This document shows positions 25,909 through 38,097 of a stretch of 64,000 nt of DNA, piece by piece. Every line of letters begins with the position of its first letter. Position 1 is the stretch's first letter. This DNA comes from Osedax fenrisi (lineage: Eukaryota > Annelida > Polychaeta > Sabellida > Siboglinidae). Position numbers and translations under genes: made by a program. The stretch is taken from positions 74,937,417 through 75,001,416 of the forward strand of contig OZ025239.1 in assembly GCA_964019155.1 (NCBI GenBank), read 5' to 3'. The notes beneath the pieces were generated by a model. It was not told the origin of the DNA, made no database searches, and saw only the letters and a program-made list of their open reading frames with translations.

Positions 25909-26261
25909 TAAATCTATTATAAACGTATGTTATATGACTTAAGTTTAAGTTACTTAAATTTAACTTAAGTTATTGATGTTATCCTATTATAATATTTATA
26001 TATATAGTTTTTATTTATTTATAAAGAAAATTATAAAATATATTCTAATTATAAAGATAATTAAATCAAAACTATATACAATATAATTAAATATTTATAT
26101 AACATATATCAAGACAGTTGGTGTATCACTTGATTATAATAAGATGCACTGTAAATACAATATTAATCTCTGTTATGACACTTTTTTATAACAATAAATA
26201 ATTATATTTTTTAATATAATATAATATATTATATTTGTTATACACACAATAAAACTTATTT

Positions 26262-26600
26262 CATTTAAATTAAGTTTGACTTAAGTTATAACTTAAGTCA
26301 TACACACAATAAAACCTAGTTCAGCTGACTTAAGTTTGACTTAAGTTATAACTTAAGTCATACACACAATAAAACTTAGTTCAGCTGACTTAAGTTTGAC
26401 TTAAGTTTGACCTAAGTTATAACTTAAGTCATACACGCAATAAAACCTAGTTCAGCTGACTTAAGTTTGACTTAAGTTATAACTTAAGTCATACACACAA
26501 TAAAACCTAGTTCAGCTGACTTAAGTTTGACTTAAGTTATAACTTAAGTCATACACAAAATAAAACCTAGTTCAGTTGACTTAAGTTTGACCTAAGTCAT
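26262..26600. repeat. 60 bp tandem repeat (right arm)
   Basis: About five units containing GACTTAAGTTTGACTTAAGT, TATAACTTAAGTCATACACA and CAATAAAACCTAGTTCAGCT. One unit has an extra 11 bp. ACTTAAGT is its own reverse complement, so the array can form many small cruciforms. Confidence 0.88.
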
Positions 26601-26879
26601 AAATTAAGTTTTTCATGCCTTAAAAACTTAAGTCATTTCGAATTAAGTTAGACTTAAGAAATAACTTAAGTTACAGTGACTTAAGTTATATAAAATTAAA
26701 AATACTTAAGTTTGACTTAAGTTTTGAACCAGATTTTTGACTTAAGTCAATATGACCAACTATGAAGCAAGTATTTTATTTGTGAACCAAGTATGGACCA
26801 AGTTTGACCCAATCTGTGTTACTTGGGTACAGATAAAAAAATCTATAATACAATAACAAAATATTATAAATATAAATTA

Positions 26880-29713
26880 ATCTTTTAAATATAGATGAAT
26901 ATAATGAAATACATTATAAAGATACAAGCCTATCAATGATATTATTAAATATACGAAGTTTTAATAAAAATATAAATAAATTATTAATATTTATCGTTGA
27001 CCCATAAACCTGATATTATTATATTAACGGAAACATGGCTTACTGATAAAGATTACCCAGATATATATTTCCCTAATTATAATATTTTTATAAAAAATAG
27101 AATATTATCCAATAAAAAGAGAGGCGGAGGTGTACTTATATTAGTTAGTAAACTGATAGAATGTTGCATAATTGAAGACCTTTCTTGTTCTATAATGGAT
27201 TATATTGATATTATATCAATTAAAATAATTATTAATTCTAATGATTTTAAAATTATATCATCTGTTTACAGATCACCTGATTATAATGGAAATGATTTTA
27301 TTAATTTATTGTTTAACTTATTTCATAAATATATAAGTAGAGAAATGTATATTTGTGGTGATTATAATATTAATTTATTAAATAATACTGTATTATCTAA
27401 CTCGTTTAAAAATATATTGATCCAATTAGGTATATCTAATATAATTGATATGCCCACAAGAATCACCCAAAATTCAATATCAAGTTTAGACAATATTTTT
27501 ACAAATTGTTCTGATGTAATACAAGGTGTAATACATACAGATATTAGTGATCATTCATTAATATTTTGTATTTTTAATTATAATCTATTTGTTAAAAGAA
27601 AGGATCAATATACATATTCACGAAATATTAATGAATTAAATTTACATAATCTAAAATTAGAACTAGGTACTATACATTGGAATACCATTTTAAATAATCA
27701 GAATTGTTATGAACTATATAATACATTTATTGATATATTAACTAAGAGTATTAATAAGCACTGTCCTTTTATTAAAAAAAAGAATTAAATTGAATCACAA
27801 TTTTAATCCATGGCTAAATAATAAATTAAAAAATGCCATAAAAAAGAAAAATAAATTATATACAAAATACAAAATTAATAATTGTCCTTGTAGGACCTAT
27901 ATTTGGTAAATATAAAAAATTAAAAAATAATTACTATAAAAATCTTTTTACTGCAAATACATAAGAAGAAAATTGGAAAGTCATTAATAAAATAATAAAA
28001 CCTACAGACTCGGATTATCCAAATACTTTCATAGATAATAATATTAAAATGAATGAAAGGTACGAACAATGTAATGCATTTAATGAGTATTTTTCGAGCA
28101 TTGGAAATAAAATAAATAATTCAATTAATAATATAAATAAAAATGATTTTAAAGAATTGTTATCTAATAATTTTAAGTAAAATAAATAATTCAATTAATA
28201 ATATAAATAAAAATGATTTTAAAGAATTTTTATCTAATAATTTTAATAGTTTTTAATTTTTACCAATTGACAATGATGAAATAATTAAAGTGACTAAGGA
28301 TATTAAATCAAAAAGATCATTAGATATAAATAATCATGACATGACCTTATTAAAAGATATTATTCAATATATTTTAGAACCATTAAAAAGATATTTAATT
28401 TAAGTATCCAAACAAATACATTTCCTGACAATATGAAAATTGCAATTATTAAACCTTTATATAAAACTAATGATAAACAACAAATATCCAATTACAGGCC
28501 AATTTCATTACTATCACAAATATCTAAAATTTTTGAAAAAATTATTTTTAATAGATTATCGAAATATATATTTAAGCATAATATTATTAACAAAAATCAA
28601 TATGGTTTTGTTCCCAGATCAAATACAACCTTATCATTATTAAATATTCAGCATTTCATTTTACATAAACTCTCTCAAAAAAAAAAGTAGCTACTATATT
28701 CTTAGATCTCAAGAAAGCATTTGATGTGGTTGATCATGATATTTTACTTGCTAAATTGGAATGTATAGGGTTTAGAGGTGATACAAATTTATTTATTAAA
28801 AGTTATCTTACAAATAGAAATATTATAACACGAATTGATAATACTCTATCATCTAGAAAGATTATTAGATATGGAGTGCCGCAAGGATCTGTTCTGGAAC
28901 CTCTACTATTATCTACTATTATCTTTATAAATGACATATCAAATATTTTTAATAATGAACAAGTAAATAATATTAATATCAATTTATATGCAGATGATAC
29001 ATCTATAACTATATTTGCTGAAAATGATACATTATTAACATATTATTTGCAATATTACATGGATAAGTTAAAAAAATGGTTTGATATAAATAAGCTTAAG
29101 CTAAATATCGAAAAACAAAAATATTGCCATATATAAATTCTGGTATATTAAAAGATAGAACAATAGATAACATTAAAATCGATATAGTTAATAATTATAA
29201 ATTTCTTGGGATCTACTTAGATTCTAAATGACCTACAAAAAACATATAAATTATTTATCGAATAAATTGTCAAAAATTATATATACTATAAAAAAAATAT
29301 CTTTTTTAGATACAAAAAATTTAATTTTGTTATATAATTCGTTCTATTTATCTAATTTATCATATGGGATTGATGTATGGTCAAATACTTATAAATCAAA
29401 TATTACAAAATTAATTATGTTACAGAAAAAAGTTATAAGAATTATTAATAAACAAATAATAGATATATCAAAATTACCATTAATACGTCTAACACATACT
29501 GGTCCTTTTTAAAAAAAAAATAATATTTTAAAATTTGAAGATCTAATTATATATAGAAACACATTATTAATTTATTATTTCTTAAATAATAAATATAAAT
29601 TAGATTATAACTCATATTTCAAATTAAATAAACTAAAAAATAAATTTATTCTACCACTTATGAAATCAAATAAATTAAAAAATACAATATTTTTTAAAGG
29701 ACCAAAGTTATAT
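26880..29713 (+). pseudogene. LINE ORF2 (endonuclease-RT), broken
   Basis: Same element as the ORF1 at 24021. Endonuclease: LLNIRSFNKN (26942), a frameshift near 26995, then IIILTETWLTDKD, GGGVLILVS, CGDYNINLL and SDHSLIF (27549). The frame breaks at 27788. An in-place duplication of about 70 bp lies at 28110-28247. RT resumes at 28433 with ISNYRPISLLSQISKIFEK, then a frameshift in a poly(A) run (28680), then FLDLKKAFDVVDHDILL, GVPQGSVL (E follows where G is usual) and YADDTSI at 28989. Another break lies near 29136; a C-terminal piece with LSYGIDVWSNTYKSN is at 29228-29512. Many frameshifts show an inactive copy. Confidence 0.85.
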
Positions 29714-30167
29714 CAAAGATTTTCCGAAGGAAAGATATAACACTTACGCGAAATCGTGTTATTCGAATTTGTATACAAAATACCCTGGTGCCACCTATAG
29801 CGGGTTACTTTTAGGAACTATGTGTTGTTTATAATGTAAATTCGTATTTAACTATACACTTTTAAAATGTTAAATAATATGCTTTAAATTAATATTTATA
29901 TGATGAAAACTAAGTGTTCATTACTAATATATAACAAACAAATATGATATTTATGTTTTAAATGCTATAAGTATATATTTAGTAAGTAAAAGTTAATTTA
30001 TATTGCATGTAATTTAATAGAGCAATGCAAACATTGTTGTATGCAAACAGAGCCGAACCTAAATCTATTTCAGTGATTTCGATACTACTGCTAGCAGCGG
30101 TTGGGGATATTACTAAATTACGTTGCATGCATAGGGAGTGTTATATCTTTGCTTCGCAAAATCTTTG
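29714..30167. mobile_element. 454 bp inverted-repeat MITE inside the LINE C-terminus
   Basis: Ends CAAAGATTTTCCGAAGGAAA (29714) and TTTGCTTCGCAAAATCTTTG (to 30167) are about 30 bp inverted repeats with two mismatches, continuing to ATATAACAC / GTGTTATAT. Direct repeats GTTATAT flank it (29707-29713, 30168-30174). Removing it joins the LINE motif GPKLY to LYNELMFNN. CA...TG tips with a 7-8 bp duplication are hAT- or P-like; the superfamily is not certain. Confidence 0.86.
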
Positions 30168-30267
30168 GTTATATAATGAATTAATGTTTAATAATCTTTT
30201 ACGAAAAAAGAATATTAATAATGTATTTATTCTAAAAAAAAACATTAAAATATTCATTTATAAGTAA
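30168..30267 (+). pseudogene. LINE ORF2 C-terminal end
   Basis: This is the continuation of the broken ORF2 after the MITE: LYNELMFNNLLRKKN and NVFILKKNIKIFIYK, then TAA. The AT-rich sequence after it (to about 30400) is probably LINE 3' UTR, without a clear tail. Confidence 0.75.
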
Positions 30268-31676
30268 ATATTAGTTTTTTTTTTATATATTTTATATATT
30301 TTAATATTTATTTTATTAATATTTATATTTGTTTTACATCTTGTTTCGTTTATTGTTTTAAATATTTTTTTAAATTATTATTGGTATTATTAGTCATCTG
30401 TAATTTGACAGGAATGTGGCGCCATTGCACGTCTTATTGAAAGATGATTAATTTTTGTTTAGTAGTTTTAATTTTATAACATACTTTTAGATATTTTTAT
30501 TTTACACATATTTATAATAATTTACTATTTTTATTAACAAGTTCTCAATATTACAATATTATAAATTTACATATTTTACTAGTATATATTTTAATACATT
30601 TTAATATTATACAATTATTTTATTATCTTATTTTATTATTTACTTTAATGTAATGGATTGAAATATGATGATAACTTATGTTCATGAACAGTGTTTTATT
30701 ATTTTTATTAATTTATATATATATATATATATGTATCTTCTATTTTATTGTTTCAATTGCTAATTATATTACAAAGAATGCTAACACATGAATCATTATT
30801 ATTATATTAATACTTTTACTAATATTGTAATCCTACATGAACATATTGGAGGTATCGACCAAATAAAGCCTATGCGTTCACTGATCCTCCATAGACGTAT
30901 GATATACATAGTAGGATATAGTAGTACCTATGTCATATGTCTATAAACTGATTTCATTCAATCATTCATATTCAAATTGTAGAAAGATACCAATACAGAT
31001 GTCATTTATAAAAATACAGTATTCTGAAAATAATGATATGATTAAGAAAAATCGTGGTAAAATAGTTGTAAAGCCAAAGTAAATGTATTTCCTGAATTTT
31101 TCAATATAAATTCAAATTATATAATTCTTTATTAACTATAGTATATAGTATATGGTATACCAGATGTAGTAATTTTAAATGTGATATATTTATATTTATA
31201 TATAGTTATAGACTTGATATTAAAAAATATTCAACCATCATATAACGCAAATTATTCTGGAATCACTACATTGATTATTTTCACAGATTATTTTCTACGT
31301 TAAAATCTATAATGTTTTCATAAAAAAATTACAAAATAATTGTTTAGATTATTACAAATATCTTACTTTGTAGAGATAGATGAAGTGTGTATAGATAGTG
31401 CATGCGAAGTATTCTATATCCACTGGAGGAGTTATGCTCTATCTTAGTACGAAAATGTATTGAAATATGAAATCGTTTATTTAAATCGGAATCTTTAAAG
31501 TATATTAATTTTATAACGCACTTAATAATTTTAATAATTCGTTATAATTAATCGTCATAATTAATCGATTAATTTTTATTTTATTTCAGACGATACAACT
31601 TATCATACAAATAATATAATATATAATAATAAAAACCATATTATCGTGAGGGGGGGGGGTAGTAGTAGAGGCTAAC
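30268..31676. other. AT-rich DNA, no gene recognised
   Basis: Short (TA)n near 30715-30732. The segment at 30860-30910 is less AT-rich but shows no usable exon. This may be the intron downstream of the exon at 31677-31890. Confidence 0.4.
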
Positions 31677-31890
31677 CAGGTGTGATTTTGTTTCGTCCAA
31701 ACGGAATGAGACGTCCGGCGAAGGTCACCGCCGACTGTAGAGGTCACTGCCGGCGAGAAACTGCGTTCGAGGATCAATCGATGCTGCAACGTGAACTCTT
31801 TGTAGCTTCTATAGGCGGAGAAGTCGACGAACTGGACGTCTATCCGGACGAGGGTGATGCCCTCTAGTGGACAGGTGATGCGGTACGATC
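31677..31890 (-). CDS. Exon 4 of a minus-strand membrane-protein gene
   Basis: The acceptor CCCCACACAG precedes 31890. The exon starts with two bases completing a Gly codon begun in the exon at 32691. It encodes SYRITCPLEGITLVRIDVQF, VDFSAYRSYKEFTLQHRLIL and a further serine/threonine-rich stretch. 'NGSYRITCPL' followed by alternating hydrophobics looks like an edge of a filamin/NXPE-type beta-sandwich; that is a weak resemblance. The donor is uncertain: the frame stays open to the G-run at 31651, and GTTAGC at 31676 is only one option. GC content is far above the surroundings. Confidence 0.6.
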
Positions 31891-31903
31891 CTGTGTGGGG
31901 CGG

Positions 31904-32060
31904 CGGTGGTGACGGGGTGGGGTTAGCGGTGGTGATGGGTGGGGTTAGCGGTGGTGATGGGTGGGGTTAGCGGTGGTGATGGGTGGGGTTAGCGGTGGTG
32001 ATGGGGTGGGGTTAGCGGTGGTGATGGGGTGGGGTTAGCGGTGGTGATGGGGTGGGGTTA
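31904..32060. repeat. 22-23 bp G-rich minisatellite in an intron
   Basis: About seven units of GGTGGTGATGGGTGGGGTTA + GC. One strand is strongly G-rich with GGGG runs. It lies in the intron between exons 3 and 4, close to the acceptor. Confidence 0.92.
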
Positions 32061-32690
32061 GATGTGACGACTACCTCGCGATGTGCTCGCGAGAATGAAA
32101 GTTGAACTATAATTACAATGTAATGTTCACTACATATATTCTATTCTATTCGAATATATTCTATTCTATTCTATATGTGTGTGCTTGATAAACGAAATTC
32201 CACTGCTTACACTGTTATGTGAGTGTGTAATGCCTGGTTGTAACCGATCGCTAAGGTGTGAATTTTAATCGATCTGGATAGGTCTAATAAACGTATACTT
32301 TTATATATTATATATATAGTTATGTATAGTTAAATATATTATAAAAGTATAATTTTTGTTCAGTTTCAATTACAATGTCGCGTATTTTAGTTTTATTATA
32401 ATTACATTTATTAAAGAGTTATCGAAATCAATAATTTCAATTACATTAATACATTAGTATTAGTGATAATTTAAGTCTTTTTATTGCGGATTAAATATGG
32501 ACATTACTGTTAGTACTGGTATTTCCTGAAAATATTATTCGTAACCGTACATCGATTACTGTCTCATAGCGAGTCGTTCGCGCTGCCAACTAAGGTCAAA
32601 CTAAGGTCGAACTAAGGTCGTACGTGTTATCATACCAAGGACATAATCCGTGGTCATACAACGCGGGACACTCACGCACACGTGGTTTAC

Positions 32691-32811
32691 CATTGAAAGC
32701 GTCGTGATACTCGCAGGTCCAGATCGCATGTTCAGTCATGCACGACGTATTGAACGAGGCCCCTCCTCTGGTCAACTTGAAGTCCACGTATTCCTTTATG
32801 TCGACGTGCAA
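32691..32811 (-). CDS. Exon 3 of the minus-strand membrane-protein gene
   Basis: Acceptor GCGAACAG before 32811; donor GTAAACC at 32690. The 121 bp encode LHVDIKEYVDFKLTRGGASF, NTSCMTEHAIWTCEYHDAFN and one base of Gly. Three cysteines and an N-glycosylation sequon (NTS) suit an extracellular or lumenal domain. It starts in phase 0, matching the exon at 33556, and ends in phase 1, matching exon 4. Confidence 0.62.
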
Positions 32812-32920
32812 CTGTTCGCAGTGGTAGTACGTTCATTATTAAGTTAATATCATATGAAAACATGCTTAGATGTTAACTCTTTATAATAATGAAGTCTACA
32901 TACCCGGCGGCATATTGTTG

Positions 32921-33060
32921 TTATTTTATTTGGTGGAGTCCTTTCATCCTATTCAGGAAATTAGATGACGTTTTCATTTATAACCTTATGGCTCTAATAT
33001 CCCTTCGAAGTCGCTCTCATGTTAAGGCATTCATGGTTTTAACGATCATTTATTTATACA
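32921..33060 (-). repeat. SINE-like body repeat (copy 1)
   Basis: Closely similar to 49430-49570: shared blocks include 'cctttcatcc', 'cttatggctctaat', 'ttcgaag' and 'tctcatgttaaggcat'. It lies in the intron between exons 2 and 3. The other copy continues into a tRNA-like head, so this is probably a tRNA-derived SINE body. Confidence 0.65.
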
Positions 33061-33555
33061 CAATTATATAAGAATAATAATGAAAACAAAAATGAAAAAC
33101 CCCCAAAAAACCAAAAACCACAAAAACCCCTAAAATTATCAAAAGGTTTAAACGCAAAAACCCAATACCCCAAAAACCCAAAAACCCCTACTTCTGCCAA
33201 CTATGCGCCTATAGTACCACCCCTTGTGAATTCGCCGGCTACAGTGCATATCCCCCTATATAGGTATTAGGTAAAATACTAGTAAAATGTAATAATTGAT
33301 GTATACATATAACTATAGAATTTAAATTCTCTCAGTATTATTCTTTATTTATTTCTATAACGTATGTTATCATTAGAAAATATACTTTATACTTTCGATC
33401 ATACATTTCGACTACGTATACGTAGCAAATATATTTGCTTACAATAATTATCAATCGATCGATCAGCGCATACTAACCGCATTATTTTTGATCTTATATC
33501 TTAACGTGAATCTAGACTTTCTGATACGGTTCACTACTGTCTTTTGTTTGCTCAC
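33061..33555. other. Intron, A/C-rich low-complexity stretch
   Basis: 'aaaaacccc'-type low-complexity sequence at 33090-33190, then unremarkable DNA. No exon seen. Confidence 0.45.
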
Positions 33556-33632
33556 GCATCTCGTGTAGGCGTGCACCTGCGGTGAAAAGTGGTTCCATTG
33601 CGACAGTTCTACCTCGGGGTACACTTTCTTAT
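33556..33632 (-). CDS. Exon 2 of the minus-strand membrane-protein gene
   Basis: Acceptor CATGATTGACAG before 33632; donor GTGAGC at 33555. The 77 bp (two bases plus 25 codons) encode KKVYPEVELSQWNHFSPQVH and AYTRC after a split Asp codon. It enters in phase 1, as required by exon 1, and leaves in phase 0, as required by exon 3. Confidence 0.6.
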
Positions 33633-33925
33633 CTGTCAATCATGTTACGACACGCGATTATAAATACGTATATGCGTGCATGTAGTACATACTATGTACG
33701 CATATTCGGGCGCGAGAAATTAACTCTCAAAAGTGAAAAGTTGGCTAAAGTGAATGGATAAAAATCTGATTCTAGAAAAACCGCCTACTTTGTATACGCG
33801 TACATTTTGTGCGAAACTTTAAGTGTGTATTATCTCTTATTATGTTCGCATAGGCAACTAGTTACTAAACATTTGAATCTGCAATTTGCATACAGATAGG
33901 CCTACGCTAGAACTAATCACTAGGT

Positions 33926-34655
33926 GTGACAGGTGTGACATGTGTGACATGTGCTACAGGTGTGACATGTGTGACATGTGTGACATGTGTGACATGTGCT
34001 ACATGTGTTACAGGTGTGACAGGTGTGACATGTGTGATATGTGTGGCATGTGCTACAGGTGTGACATGTGTGACATATGTGACAGGTGTGACATTTTCTA
34101 CAGGTGTGACAGGTGCGACAGGTGTTACAGGTGTGACATGTGTGACATGTGCGACAGGTGTGACAGGTGCTACAGGTGTGACAGGTGCTACAGGTGTGAC
34201 ATGTGTTACAGGTGTGACAGGTGCTACATGTGTGACATATGTGACATGTGTGACATGTGTGACAGGTGCTACATGTGCTACAGGTGTGACATGTGTGATA
34301 GATGTGACATGTGCTACAGATGTGGCATGTGTGACAGGTGTGACACGTGCTACAGGTGTGACATGTGCTACAGGTGCGACCGGTGTGACAGGTGCGACAT
34401 GTGTGACAGGTGTGACATGTGTGACAGGTGTGGCAGGTGTGACAGGTTCTACATGTGTGATAGGTGTGACATATGTGACATATGCTACATATGTGACATG
34501 TGTGACAGGTGTGACAGGTGCTACATGTGCTACAGGTGCTACAGGTGTGACATGTGTGACATGTGTGACGGGTGTGACATGTGTGACATGTGTAACATGT
34601 GCGACATGTGTGACAGGTGCGACAGGTGTTACATGTGTGACAGGTGTGACATGTG
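33926..34655. repeat. 9 bp minisatellite (TGTGACAGG / TGTGACATG)n
   Basis: About 80 units of 9 bp, mostly TGTGACATG, TGTGACAGG, TGCTACAGG and TGCTACATG. Because 9 is a multiple of 3, several frames on both strands remain open for about 250 codons (CDRCDMC on plus, VTHVTPVAP and HTCHTC on minus). They are artefacts of the repeat. It lies in the intron between exons 1 and 2. Confidence 0.95.
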
Positions 34656-34993
34656 AGACGCACATTTACCTATACATAGACATACACATATACCTATAGG
34701 TAACGAGTGATTACTGTCGACGTACACAACGCACATCTAGACTCGTAAAACATCGACGACATGAAAGTACCGATGAGTATCTGCTATAGGCCTACGGTAC
34801 GTTTACATATTCGTACTAGACTTTTACCTGGGTTATTAGAGTGTGTAGTACACATTGTGTACGGGTAGAGATTTTGATCGTGACATTAGCTATACTATAT
34901 GCTTTACTATATATTATACTATATGTTATACTATATGCTATACTATATGTTATACTATATATGTTATACTATAGAACATTAGCGGACACTGAC

Positions 34994-35158
34994 CGATACG
35001 ATACGCCTGCAACGGCTGAACGTCGAGTCGGTAGCCCGTAGAGAAGAAATGTACGTCGAATTCGTTGCCGTCGGTTACTGAGACGTTATGATACACGACG
35101 GACAGTGAGAATAGCACCAACGTCAGGCCCGCCGCGTAACACACTAGCGCATTCTTTC
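34994..35158 (-). CDS. Exon 1 (first found) of the minus-strand membrane-protein gene
   Basis: A strong pyrimidine tract and CAG (CCCCCCCCTCAG) precede 35158; donor GTCAGT at 34993. The 165 bp encode KNALVCYAAGLTLVLFSLSV and VYHNVSVTDGNEFDVHFFST, then GYRLDVQPLQAYRI. The first 20 residues form one hydrophobic membrane segment with a sequon (NVS) right after it. This suggests a type II membrane protein with a lumenal or extracellular C-terminus. An alternative without an intron would start at ATG 35208-35210 through the (CA)n-coded HTHTATHTPP; I prefer the spliced model. Function unknown. Confidence 0.62.
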
Positions 35159-35353
35159 CTGAGGGGGGGGTGTGTGTGGCCGTGTGTGTGTGTTTGTGTG
35201 TTAAAGCCATCGATATAAAGAAAGTTTTGTTTATATCGATGGTTAAAGCGCACTGATTAGGTTTATTTACATGAATTTAGACGAATTCGTATCCGAGTGA
35301 TCAATCGCAGATGTCTAATACATGTGTGTATGCATGTATTAGTAGTTGATATA

Positions 35354-36541
35354 TACACTGTTAGAAAAAAGATTTGTCTATACCACCGAAAAATAGTTTT
35401 CCAAGTTTCCCTATTATAACTCTTTTCGAGCATTAAGCAAATAGAAAACTCTTTTGCAAAAGAGTATTCTAACTTTTAATAAATATAAAAAATCTTTACT
35501 AAAATAGTTTTTCTAGCTATTAATACATATAAAAACTATTTACTAAAATATTATTCTAGCTATTAATAAGTTAAGTTGTTGATGTGGGTTTAGATATAAA
35601 ATAGAATATTAAAATAATTATTAGTATCTTAGTGTAGTAAAGAGTATCGTAACATGAAAGTATTAACTCGTATATTACAATATAGTATATAATTTCATTT
35701 AAGTTAGATTTAAAACTTAAATTCAATAATAATAAAATTGTAATATTGAATACAATATTTAATCAATATTCAATTGCTACATATTTAATATCGAGCAATT
35801 ATTCAACATGAATTCTAATTGTATTATCAATATAATTATGATTACAATTGTAGTTGATAATTTAGAAAAATCTATAGGATACTTAAATAATTTAAGTTTT
35901 TAAAATAAATATTTTATTTATTAAAGCAGTATATTAACTTAAATATACAATTAAAAAAATAATGAATACTTAATTTTGATAAACAACAATATAATAAATA
36001 TATTAAAATAAATAAAAGGTATAATATTTTATTTGTTCAATATTAAATAATTAATATAACTATAATTTAGGTAATATTTACATCAATTCTACAGAAAAGA
36101 GTATTCTACATTATATAAAAAGAGTATTCTATATTATATAAAAAAGAGTTTTCTACATCATATAAAAAGAGTATTCTACATTATAAAAAAAGAGTTTTCT
36201 AAATTTTAATAAACGCTGGAAAATTCTTTTGGTAGTTTTTATATCTGTTATAATATGGAATACTCTTTTGTAGAGTATTTTGCCTTATTAGTAGATAGAA
36301 AACTGTTTTTAAATAAAGAGTTTTCTACATTATATAAAAAGAGTTTTCTAAATTTTAATATTCGTTGGAAAACTCTTTTGGTAGTTTTTATATCTATTAT
36401 GATATGGAATACTCTTTTTTAGAGTATTTGGACGTATTAGTAGATAGAAAACTGTTTTTAAATAAAGAGTTTTCTACATTATAAAAAAAGAGTTTTCTAT
36501 ATTTTAATAAATGCTGGAAAACTCTTTTTTCTAACAGTGTA
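35354..36541. mobile_element. CACTGTTAG inverted-repeat element
   Basis: Ends CACTGTTAGAAAAAAGA (35356) and TCTTTTTTCTAACAGTG (to 36539) are perfect 17 bp inverted repeats between TA dinucleotides. Both arms are built from reiterated 'aaaagagttttctacatta'-type motifs. The centre (35690-36090) matches the cores at 25310-25570 and, reversed, 62540-62700 and 51990-52090. 1184 bp, no coding sequence. Superfamily unknown. Confidence 0.85.
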
Positions 36542-36559
36542 CACACCGTCAAATACGCT

Positions 36560-37620
36560 ATACGAATATATCTAATTGTTAATTAAATAGAGCAAACATT
36601 TTATAAATACTTTAAATACAGTTAGTAAATATAAAGGTTAAAAACAGTTTTTTTTAGCATTTATACATCATGTATGAGTACAATTGTACAAGCTAATTTA
36701 GGATATAGAGAATTAATTCGGATCCATACTAAATTATTGTTAAATAACATTATTTTTTGTAATAATATTATTAACAAATGTAGTAGATATGCAATTAGTA
36801 TTAATTAATATAATTATATTAAAAACCATTTTTAGTTGATTAAATCTGTAAATAATATAATTAATTTTATTTTATATAAAATACATATTTAAATAATCTG
36901 AGAAAACTTGTGAAGTAATTAGGGTGTATGGATAACTTTATGTAATAGTTAAATATGATTATTTATATTTCATAGTATCATAGTTTGATGTATTTCCAAT
37001 ACATTTAAATATTTAAATTTATACTATTCAAATAGTATTTGATGTATATAATTAATAGTAATATATTGAATATTAAAGTGTATATGCGTATTGAATGGAT
37101 GTTTATTATTATGCGATATCTCCGTATTTATATTGATTAAATGTGAATCTTTTGCTTTTAACATAATATCTATACGTATCATTGTAAAATATATGTTAAA
37201 TGAATTATATATAATTATATATAACATATATACTCTCATATAATTACTATTCATGTGTATATGCGTAATGAATATTTTTGTATTTATTCAGTTAATAATT
37301 ATTATACAATATTTCCGTATTTATTTTATTAAATGTGATTATTTAGACATTTTAAATAATATCTATATGTATCACAATATTCTTTATGTTAAATGAATAA
37401 CATACAATATATTGGTATATACTTGTATATATTCTATATATATGAATACTCATTACATTCATTTACATGTTTTAATATTATAATATTTGAATATTTACAG
37501 TAAATGTCATTTATATCCTGAATTATATTTGAATATTTGAATTTTTGAATATTTAATTATCTTTGAGAAGTTAGCCACGCCCTATAAAATATGAAAATTA
37601 TCGCGCCGGCCAGATTAAAT
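36560..37620. repeat. Dispersed AT-rich repeat, copy with internal duplication
   Basis: Matches 7360-7600 and 14380-14560 ('aatatctatacgtatca', 'ttgaatatttagcc', 'ttaaatatgaaaattat'-like). A segment of about 200 bp is present twice (37040-37240, 37250-37440). No gene. Confidence 0.55.
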
Positions 37621-37927
37621 ATCCACCAGAGTCTATGCATAATATAATAGTAGATCAATTAAATGTTTATGAAAATTATAAAGTAATTTTATTTTAATAA
37701 GTATTAACCTATTAACCAATATATTATGATATTCACGTATCGTCTCTTATAGCGTACGGACGTGTTTTATTAAATATTATAACTTTCTATTGAATTTCAA
37801 TTTCTATTGTTCTATTTCGTGTGACGATTTCAAATGAATCTGCCTGCCTATGTACTACATGTAATCTGATTATACGCCTGCATATAAGAAGATATTATTT
37901 ATAGGCTTACATATCATTTAATCATTC

Positions 37928-38002
37928 CTGCCGACTCGTGATCTGAATCCGGGAATCTCCTTCGGATCAAGCTTATGAGGTAGTCGGCTACCACCTCCAT
38001 TG
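37928..38002 (-). repeat. tRNA-related SINE fragment
   Basis: On the minus strand 'gtggtagccgactacctc' resembles an RNA polymerase III A box, and 'cccggattcagatcacga' about 30 bp on resembles a B box (GGTTCGAATC with changes). No complete cloverleaf can be drawn, so this is a tRNA-derived repeat rather than a working tRNA gene. Confidence 0.5.
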
Positions 38003-38097
38003 CATATAAGTTTAGTTGCTCATAATTTAAGCATTAATGCTTAAGATAAGTATGATTGTATGATAAGTATTAATTGATACTTATGAATTTATATATA

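Noticed and set aside
31682..31867. Plus-strand 61-codon frame
   Set aside because: Antisense of exon 4; the minus strand has splice sites and phase continuity.
32040..32060. Telomere-like GGGGTTAG
   Set aside because: Occurs once per 22-23 bp minisatellite unit, not as a short tandem telomeric repeat.
33886..34699. Long open frames (about 250 codons) on both strands
   Set aside because: They are produced by a 9 bp minisatellite, whose period keeps frames open; composition is only C/D/M/R or T/H/V/P.
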